Source: DATKZH01 sp964475955 | GTDB taxonomy: Bacteria; Planctomycetota; Planctomycetia; Pirellulales; Thermoguttaceae | Direction of reading: 5' to 3' | NCBI GenBank assembly: GCA_964475955.1 | Contig: CAYYZY010000011.1 | Span: 13,695-77,694 of the forward strand | Length of the DNA: 64,000 nucleotides | Shown: piece after piece, positions 58,295 to 64,000 of the stretch | Layout: each line of letters begins with the position of its first letter | Position numbering within the stretch: the stretch's first letter is position 1 | Position numbers and translations under genes: made by a program | The notes under the pieces: generated by a model | What the model was told of the DNA's origin: nothing | Database searches by the model: none | What the model saw: the letters and a program-made list of their open reading frames with translations, nothing else

Positions 58295-58723
58295 CTACGC
58301 GCTCGCCACGCCGTCGAGCGTCTGCTCCAGGTACTCGCGAAGCTCTTCGCCCGAGTCGAGAACGTAGCCGAGCAGGTCGGGACGGCTGACCACGCCGACG
58401 AGTTGTCCGTCGCGCACGACGGGCACGCGGCGCACGCGGTGCCGGATGAGGATGCCGGCGACTTCGCTCAACAGCGTGTCCTCGCTCACGGTCAACACGT
58501 CGCGGGTCATGAACTTCGAGATCGGCGCCGTGCGGATGCTCGGGTCGTAGACGACCTCCAACAGGGCGAACTCACTGATAATTCCCACCAGGTTCCCGTC
58601 TCGATCGATCACGGGGGCCCCGCTGAAATGCAGCTCGCGGAGCAAGTTGATCGCCTGCTCGACCGTGGCGGTTGGAAGCAGCGAAACGACGTTCTCTTGC
58701 ATCACCTCTTTGGCGGTATACAT
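58295..58723 (-). CDS. CBS-domain-pair protein
   Basis: The 142-residue protein is two CBS modules: MYTAKEVMQENVVSLLPTATVEQAINLLRELHFSGAPVIDRDGNLVGIISEFAL and FMTRDVLTVSEDTLLSEVAGILIRHRVRRVPVVRDGQLVGVVSRPDLL, with a short helical tail. CBS pairs bind adenine nucleotides and usually sense energy charge; stand-alone proteins of this type regulate unknown partners. It converges with the PHP gene, nine bases apart. Confidence 0.9.
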   Translation of the reverse strand: MYTAKEVMQENVVSLLPTATVEQAINLLRELHFSGAPVIDRDGNLVGIISEFALLEVVYDPSIRTAPISKFMTRDVLTVSEDTLLSEVAGILIRHRVRRVPVVRDGQLVGVVSRPDLLGYVLDSGEELREYLEQTLDGVASA

Positions 58724-59273
58724 CGAAAAAGTGCTCCCCAGGGAGACGCGCGTGGATCCTTGTTGCCAATCGCCCCCCGGCCAAGGGGAGGCAATGCCCG
58801 TGACCGTTTTCGGCCTCCGAAAAACATAGCTCACCCCTGGGCAAAGGCACGCGGCCAGCGGCCCAAACCGGGCGAGAATCTGCCAGGCCCCCGGAACCGC
58901 TGCCGTGCCCCCCGCTGGCGAGGTTAAGGCAGCGAAACAGGGCGGCGCCTGCGAAGAGTCGCTCCGCGGGGCAAGTCGGCGCCGCCGTTGCGCCACGGCC
59001 GGGTGCCGCCGACTTCCGGTCCTCGAGACGGCCGCATCGCAAGTATCTGCCAGATAAAGGCTTGCGTCGCCCGAAACGAGTCGCACCCCTTCGCGGCCGC
59101 TCGGCCGCACCCCGGCCCCACCACCGGCCGTAGCCGTCCGAGGTTGCCCGGCGACGAGGACACGTTAAGAATATAGACAGCGTTAGCAGTTAAAAACAAC
59201 GCCGGCGACGGGCCCCCTCGATTCGGGGGGGGGGCTTGCCGCTCGGCTTCTTTCAAAGCCGGGAGTGCTTCGG
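58724..59273. other. divergent control region of the CBS gene and the SUF operon
   Basis: These 550 bases contain an AT-rich patch at about 59161-59200 (CACGTTAAGAATATAGACAG, then GCAGTTAAAAACAAC) in an otherwise GC-rich background, which is the likely SUF promoter area. I could not match a clear -35/-10 pair, nor a known IscR, Fur or RirA site. Nothing else was seen. Confidence 0.5.
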
Positions 59274-60722
59274 ATGGCGACCGCCGAAACCACGATTCGC
59301 GAATTCGCCGAACGGGAGTATCGCTGGGGGTTCCACTCGGAGATCGACTCCGACGCCGTCCCGCCCGGGCTCAATGAAGACGTCGTCCGGCTCATCTCCG
59401 CCAAGAAGAACGTGCCCGACTGGCTGCTCCAGTGGCGGCTCAAGGCCCTGGCGAACTGGCGCTTGATGCAGGAGCCCAAGTGGTCGAACGTGCGGTACCC
59501 GCCGATCGACTTCCAGAAAATCGTCTACTACTCGGCGCCCAAGTCGCGGGCGGACGGGCCGAAGAGCCTCGACGAGGTCGACCCGGCCCTGCTCGAGATG
59601 TTCCAGAAGCTCGGCATCCCCCTGGCCGAGCAGGAGGCGCTGGCCGGGGTGGCCGTCGACGCCGTGGTCGACAGCATCTCCGTGGCCACCAGCTTCCGCG
59701 AGCGGCTCGCCGAGATGGGGATCATCTTCTGCTCCTTCTCCGAGGCCGTGCAAAAGCACCCCGAGTTGGTCCGCAAGTACCTCGGCACGGTCGTCCCCTA
59801 CGGCGACAACTTCTTCGCCGGGCTCAATTCGGCCGTGTTCAGCGACGGCTCGTTCTGCTACGTGCCCGAGGGCATGCGCTGCCCCATGGAGCTGTCGACG
59901 TACTTCCGGATCAACGCGATGAACACGGGCCAGTTCGAGCGGACGTTGATCGTCGCCGAGCCCGGCAGCTACGTCAGCTACCTGGAAGGCTGCACCGCGC
60001 CGATGCGCGACGAGCACCAGCTCCACGCCGCCGTGGTCGAACTGGTCGCCCACGACGAAGCCCAGATCAAGTACTCCACCGTGCAGAACTGGTACCCCGG
60101 CGACGCCGAGGGCAAGGGCGGCGCGTACAACTTCGTCACCAAGCGGGGCGCGTGCCGCGGGCGGCGCTCCAAGATCTCCTGGACCCAGGTCGAAGTCGGC
60201 TCGGCCATCACCTGGAAGTACCCCAGCGTGATCCTGCGCGGCGACGACTCGGTCGGCGAGTTCTACTCGGTCGCCCTGACGTCGCACCACCAGCAGGCCG
60301 ACACGGGCACGAAGATGATCCACGTGGGCAAGAACACGCGAAGCACGATCGTCTCGAAGGGCATCTCCGCCGGCGAGGCGCAGAACAGCTACCGCGGACT
60401 GGTGAAGGTGCAAAAGCCCGCGCGCGGGGCCAGGAACTACTCCCAGTGCGACTCGCTCCTGTTGGGCGACCGGTGCGGCGCGCACACGTTCCCGTACATC
60501 GACGTGAAGAACTTCACGGCCCAGGTCGACCACGAGGCGTCGACCTCCAAGATCGGCGAGGACCAGATCTTCTACTGCCGCCAGCGGGGGCTCTCCAGCG
60601 AGGACGCCGTGAACATGATCGTCAACGGCTTCTGCAAGGAGGTGTTCCGCGAGCTGCCCATGGAGTTCGCCGTCGAGGCCCAGAAGCTCTTGAGCGTCAG
60701 CCTGGAGGGGAGCGTCGGATGA
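59274..60722 (+). CDS. sufB: Fe-S cluster assembly protein SufB
   Basis: The 482-residue protein is typical SufB: an N-terminal helical part (YRWGFHSEIDSDAVPPGLNEDVVRLISAKK), then the beta-helix with YGDNFFAGLNSAVFSDGSFCYVPEGMRCPMELSTYFRIN, SKISWTQVEVGSAITWKYPSVIL and ARNYSQCDSLLLGDRCGAHTFPYIDVKN, the last with the conserved Cys of the scaffold. SufB forms the SufBC2D complex that builds iron-sulfur clusters in the cytoplasm. The gene opens the operon; the ATG at 59274 is chosen, GTG 59265 is possible. Its interface partner SufD is shortened in this genome. Confidence 0.96.
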   Translation: MATAETTIREFAEREYRWGFHSEIDSDAVPPGLNEDVVRLISAKKNVPDWLLQWRLKALANWRLMQEPKWSNVRYPPIDFQKIVYYSAPKSRADGPKSLDEVDPALLEMFQKLGIPLAEQEALAGVAVDAVVDSISVATSFRERLAEMGIIFCSFSEAVQKHPELVRKYLGTVVPYGDNFFAGLNSAVFSDGSFCYVPEGMRCPMELSTYFRINAMNTGQFERTLIVAEPGSYVSYLEGCTAPMRDEHQLHAAVVELVAHDEAQIKYSTVQNWYPGDAEGKGGAYNFVTKRGACRGRRSKISWTQVEVGSAITWKYPSVILRGDDSVGEFYSVALTSHHQQADTGTKMIHVGKNTRSTIVSKGISAGEAQNSYRGLVKVQKPARGARNYSQCDSLLLGDRCGAHTFPYIDVKNFTAQVDHEASTSKIGEDQIFYCRQRGLSSEDAVNMIVNGFCKEVFRELPMEFAVEAQKLLSVSLEGSVG

Positions 60723-60779
60723 GCCTGCCGGGCGGCCGCGGCGCGGTCCGTCGACGAGAAACAAGCGATTGGAGCGAAC

Positions 60780-61553
<774 letters not shown>

Positions 61554-61571
61554 GCAGCGCGCAGTCGACGA

Positions 61572-61618
61572 GTGGGGCACGATTCCATCGTGCCAGGCAC
61601 GTTGGAAACGTGCCCCAC
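61572..61618. repeat. double palindrome at the broken start of sufD
   Basis: GTGGGGCACGATTCCATCGT followed by GCCAGGCACG and TTGGAAACGTGCCCCAC: two small hairpins (CACGAT..ATCGTG and GGCACGTT..AACGTGCC) whose outer ends GTGGGGCACG and CGTGCCCCAC also pair. The right half is the same as the repeat at 23371-23393. It lies exactly where the homology to SufD begins to fail. Confidence 0.8.
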
Positions 61619-62264
61619 CCCGGTGACCGGACGTGGCGCCGCAACCTTCCACGTCGGCACCCTCCACGTGCACCAGGGGCGCGCAAGCCGCTTCTCGTCG
61701 ACCCTCGTCTCGCTGGGCGGCGCGCTGGTGCGCGGCGAGAGCAACGCCTTCCTGGCCGGCGAGGGATGCGAGTCGACGCTCAACGGCCTCTACACGGCCC
61801 GGGGCCGACAGCACGTCGACAGCCGCACGCGCATCGACCACGCCGTCCCCCACTGCCGGAGCCACGAGTGCTACAAGGGCATTCTCGACGACCGCGCCGA
61901 AGGCGTGTTCAACGGCAAGATCTTCGTCCACCCGAACGCCCAGAAGACCGACGCCAGGCAGGTCAGCCAGGCGCTGCTCCTCTCCGACTACGCCCGAGTC
62001 AACGCCAAGCCGCAACTGGAGATCTACGCCGACGACGTCCGCTGCACCCACGGCGCGACCGTCGGGCAGTTGGACGACGAGGCCCTCTTCTACCTGAAAA
62101 GCCGAGGCATCGCCCACCGGCACGCGCGCGACCTGCTGCTCTACGCCTTCGCCAACGACGTGGTCAAGCGCATCCGCGTCGACGCGATCCGAACGCAGGT
62201 CGACCGCACGCTGCTGGCCGCGCGGGGGCTGCCGGCCGACGCCCCCAACGGAGGCCCCCCATGA
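61572..62264 (+). CDS. sufD: 5'-truncated SufD
   Basis: The frame encodes about 230 residues and only its last 200 or so are SufD: TLHVHQGRASRFSSTLVSLGGALVRGESNAFLAGEGCESTLNGLY, RTRIDHAVPHCRSHECYKGILDDRAEGVFNGKIFVHPNAQKTDARQ, LEIYADDVRCTHGATVGQLDDEALFYLKSRGI and the helical end. SufD is normally about 420-450 residues; the N-terminal helical domain and the first part of the beta-helix are missing. The first 16 codons are translated repeat (GHDSIVPGTLETCP). The only start at the left is a GTG within that repeat. The rest is uninterrupted and overlaps sufS by the 4-base ATGA, so it may still be made and bind SufB and SufC. Confidence 0.8.
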   Translation: MGHDSIVPGTLETCPTPVTGRGAATFHVGTLHVHQGRASRFSSTLVSLGGALVRGESNAFLAGEGCESTLNGLYTARGRQHVDSRTRIDHAVPHCRSHECYKGILDDRAEGVFNGKIFVHPNAQKTDARQVSQALLLSDYARVNAKPQLEIYADDVRCTHGATVGQLDDEALFYLKSRGIAHRHARDLLLYAFANDVVKRIRVDAIRTQVDRTLLAARGLPADAPNGGPP

Positions 62265-63574
62265 TCGACGCTGCAAGCACCCTGCAAACCTCGCCGGCGC
62301 CGCCCGCGCCGGGCCGGTTCGACGTCGACCACCTCCGCGAGCAGTTCCCGATCCTGCGCCCGCGCGAAGGCGGCCGGCCGCTCGTCTACCTCGACGGCGC
62401 CGCCACGGCCCAGAAGCCCCAGGCCGTGATCGACGCCGTCGCCCGCTTCTACCGCGACGAATGCTCCAAGGTCCATCGGGGCGTCCACCCCCTGGCCGAA
62501 CGGGCCTCGGCCGCCTACGAGGGCGCCCGGGCGAAGGTGCAGCGCATGCTCGGCGCCAACAGCCCCGACGAGATCGTGTTCGTGCGCAACACCACCGAGG
62601 CCATCAACCTGGTCGCCCGCAGCTTCGCCGCCCGGCACCTCCGCCCCGGCGACGAAATCGTCATCTCGGCCATGGAGCGCCACTCGAACATCGTTCCCTG
62701 GCAGATGCTCTGCCGGGAGAGAGGGACGATGCTCCGCGTGATCCCAGTCGACGACCGCGGCCGGATCGTACTGGAGGAGTACGAGCGCCTGCTCGGCCCG
62801 CGCGCCCGGCTGGTGGCGGTCACCCACGTGTCGAACGTGCTGGGAACGGTCGTGCCGGCGGCCGAGATGGTCGAAATGGCCCACCGGCGCAACGTGCCGG
62901 TCCTGCTCGACGGGGCCCAGGCGGCGCCGCACCTCGAGGTCGACGTCGAGCAACTCGACTGCGATTTCTACACCTTCTCGGGGCACAAGCTGTACGGGCC
63001 GATGGGGATCGGCGTGCTCTACGGCAAGGCCGACAGGCTCGACGCGATGTCCCCCTACCAGGGCGGCGGCGGCATGATCCGCTCGGTCGACTTCCAGCAA
63101 ACCACCTACGACGCCGCGCCGCACAAGTTCGAGGCGGGCACGCCCAACGTGGCCGGCGCGGTCGGGCTGGCGGCGGCCGTCGACTTCCTCGACCAAGTCG
63201 GCATGGCCGAAATCGCCGCCTACGAAGACGGGCTGCTCGCCTACGCGGCCGACGCCCTCGAAGCGATCCCCGGCCTGCGCATCCTCGGCACGGCGCCGGA
63301 CAAGACGGCGATCGTCTCCTTCGTGATCGAGGGCGTACACCCCCACGACGTCGGCACCATCCTCGCCCACGAGGGCGTCGCCACGCGCACCGGGCACCAC
63401 TGCGCCCAGCCGCTGATGAAACGTCTTAGGGTGCCGGCCACCACGCGCGTCTCGCTCGGCCTGTACAACACGCGCGAGGAGATCGACGCGCTGGTGCGCG
63501 GTCTCCATCGCGTGCGGGAAACCGTGTCGACGGAGGATCCCCAGGAGATACCCCATGCAAGGCCCCCTGCGTGA
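62261..63574 (+). CDS. sufS: SufS-type cysteine desulfurase
   Basis: The 437-residue PLP enzyme takes sulfur from cysteine for cluster assembly. It has FPILRPREGGRPLVYLDGAATAQKPQAVIDA near the start, TEAINLVARSF, SAMERHSNIVPWQ, the Schiff-base lysine Lys243 in TFSGHKLYGPMG, and the active-site Cys381 in ATRTGHHCAQPLM, typical of group II desulfurases. A 20-residue Pro/Ala N-terminal extension is unusual but harmless. No sufE or sufU is visible in the window. Its start overlaps the sufD stop. Confidence 0.96.
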   Translation: MIDAASTLQTSPAPPAPGRFDVDHLREQFPILRPREGGRPLVYLDGAATAQKPQAVIDAVARFYRDECSKVHRGVHPLAERASAAYEGARAKVQRMLGANSPDEIVFVRNTTEAINLVARSFAARHLRPGDEIVISAMERHSNIVPWQMLCRERGTMLRVIPVDDRGRIVLEEYERLLGPRARLVAVTHVSNVLGTVVPAAEMVEMAHRRNVPVLLDGAQAAPHLEVDVEQLDCDFYTFSGHKLYGPMGIGVLYGKADRLDAMSPYQGGGGMIRSVDFQQTTYDAAPHKFEAGTPNVAGAVGLAAAVDFLDQVGMAEIAAYEDGLLAYAADALEAIPGLRILGTAPDKTAIVSFVIEGVHPHDVGTILAHEGVATRTGHHCAQPLMKRLRVPATTRVSLGLYNTREEIDALVRGLHRVRETVSTEDPQEIPHARPPA

Positions 63575-63878
63575 AGAGCATTGCTTCGAGGCGCTGAAGA
63601 CCTGCTACGATCCCGAGCTGCCGGTGAACATCGTCGACCTGGGCCTGGTCTACGCGTGCGAGGTCGCGCCGCACGACGAGGGGGGATACGAGGTGGTCGT
63701 TCAGATGACGCTCACGGCCCCGGGCTGCGTGGTCAGCGGCGAGCTGAAGCGGCAGGTCCGCGAGAAGCTGCTCGCACTGCCCGACGTGCGCCGCGTACGC
63801 GTCAAGCTCGTGTTCGATTCCCCCTGGGACCCCTCCCGAATGACCGAAGCCGCCCGGCTCGAGCTGGGCATGATGTAG
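63555..63878 (+). CDS. DUF59/MIP18-family (SufT-like) Fe-S maturation protein
   Basis: The 107-residue protein is one DUF59 domain: EALKTCYDPELPVNIVDLGLVYACEV, VVVQMTLTAPGCVVSGELKRQVREKLLALPDVRRVRVKLVFDSPWDPSRM. The Cys in TAPGC and the Asp-Pro-Glu start are the conserved sites. It is thought to help pass clusters to target proteins. The gene overlaps sufS by 20 bases in another frame, so it is surely part of the operon and translationally coupled. Confidence 0.92.
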   Translation: MQGPLREEHCFEALKTCYDPELPVNIVDLGLVYACEVAPHDEGGYEVVVQMTLTAPGCVVSGELKRQVREKLLALPDVRRVRVKLVFDSPWDPSRMTEAARLELGMM

Positions 63879-63900
63879 AGCCCGGCCGAAAGCCTCCCTC

Positions 63901-63923
63901 GTTCCCAGGCTCCCCCTGGGAAC
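63901..63923. repeat. GTTCCCAGGCTCC hairpin repeat
   Basis: GTTCCCAGGCTCCCCCTGGG followed by AAC is a hairpin lying 22 bases after the last SUF gene. It may end that operon's transcription. A diverged copy is at 29551-29574. Confidence 0.7.
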
Positions 63924-64000
63924 GCCCTAATGCAAGACTCCGCCTCGCGGGTGGCAGCGACGAATTTGCGGAAGGTGCTCGGCTACTCGGTTTGACGGAG

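Noticed and set aside
59142..59178. TTGCCC..TATAGA promoter before sufB
   Set aside because: The spacing of 22 bases is too long for a sigma-70 promoter; only the AT-rich patch itself is reported.

Overview
The window is high-GC DNA from the chromosome of a planctomycete, most likely of the order Pirellulales. The evidence is gene content: a formylglycine-type sulfatase, TAT-exported Gfo/Idh/MocA oxidoreductase, sialidase, NPCBM-domain protein, MoxR/DUF58/VWA cluster, Sb-PDE-type PHP protein, giant PQQ-propeller and secretin-N-like proteins. Many secreted proteins and many dispersed palindromic repeats in the gaps fit the same group. No rRNA, tRNA, CRISPR array or prophage was seen. The assignment rests on family recognition; no search was run.

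Layout. 1-3750: 3' end of an unknown gene, scpB with a long acidic tail, a small secreted protein and a TadG-like protein. 4098-9026 (minus): TAT aldo/keto-reductase-like protein, C69-type dipeptidase carrying an in-frame palindromic insert, YwaF-type membrane protein, a REP-associated tyrosine transposase (RAYT) framed by perfect inverted repeats, and rsmD. 9416-14207: sialidase, a small secreted protein, sulfatase and a Gfo/Idh/MocA protein, a probable glycan-processing group. 14383-22778 (minus): YfhO-like membrane protein, a Cys-motif protein, pentapeptide-repeat membrane protein, GNAT acetyltransferase, a possible small basic protein and type I glutamine synthetase. 23426-25090 (minus): S41 peptidase with a strong predicted promoter.

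25926-45801 (plus) is the centrepiece: eleven co-directional genes behind one good promoter with a dyad at the start region. They encode a BlaI-like repressor, a squalene-cyclase-fold repeat protein, MoxR ATPase, DUF58 protein, BatA-like VWA protein, a 1487-aa PQQ/HEAT/NHL-like protein, a VWA/glutamine-amidotransferase-like membrane protein, a DUF4175-like membrane protein, a coiled-coil secreted protein, a TPR-like Cys-cluster protein and an NPCBM-domain protein. I read this as a membrane-anchored AAA+ ATPase/VWA complex with a large periplasmic arm; its function is unknown.

45987-58723: lipoprotein cyclophilin, a membrane-anchored protein plus ABC transporter pair, a DUF433 antitoxin with a decayed toxin, a 1338-aa secretin-N-like protein, an internally deleted glycoside hydrolase family 2 (GH2) remnant, a PHP phosphodiesterase and a CBS-pair protein. 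59274-63878 is the SUF iron-sulfur operon sufB-sufC-sufD-sufS-DUF59, in which sufD has lost roughly its N-terminal half, with a palindromic repeat at the junction.

At least ten repeat families fill most intergenic gaps. In several places they also enter coding sequence or mark its edges: the C69 dipeptidase, the tail of the Cys-motif protein, the leader of the TPR-like protein, and sufD.
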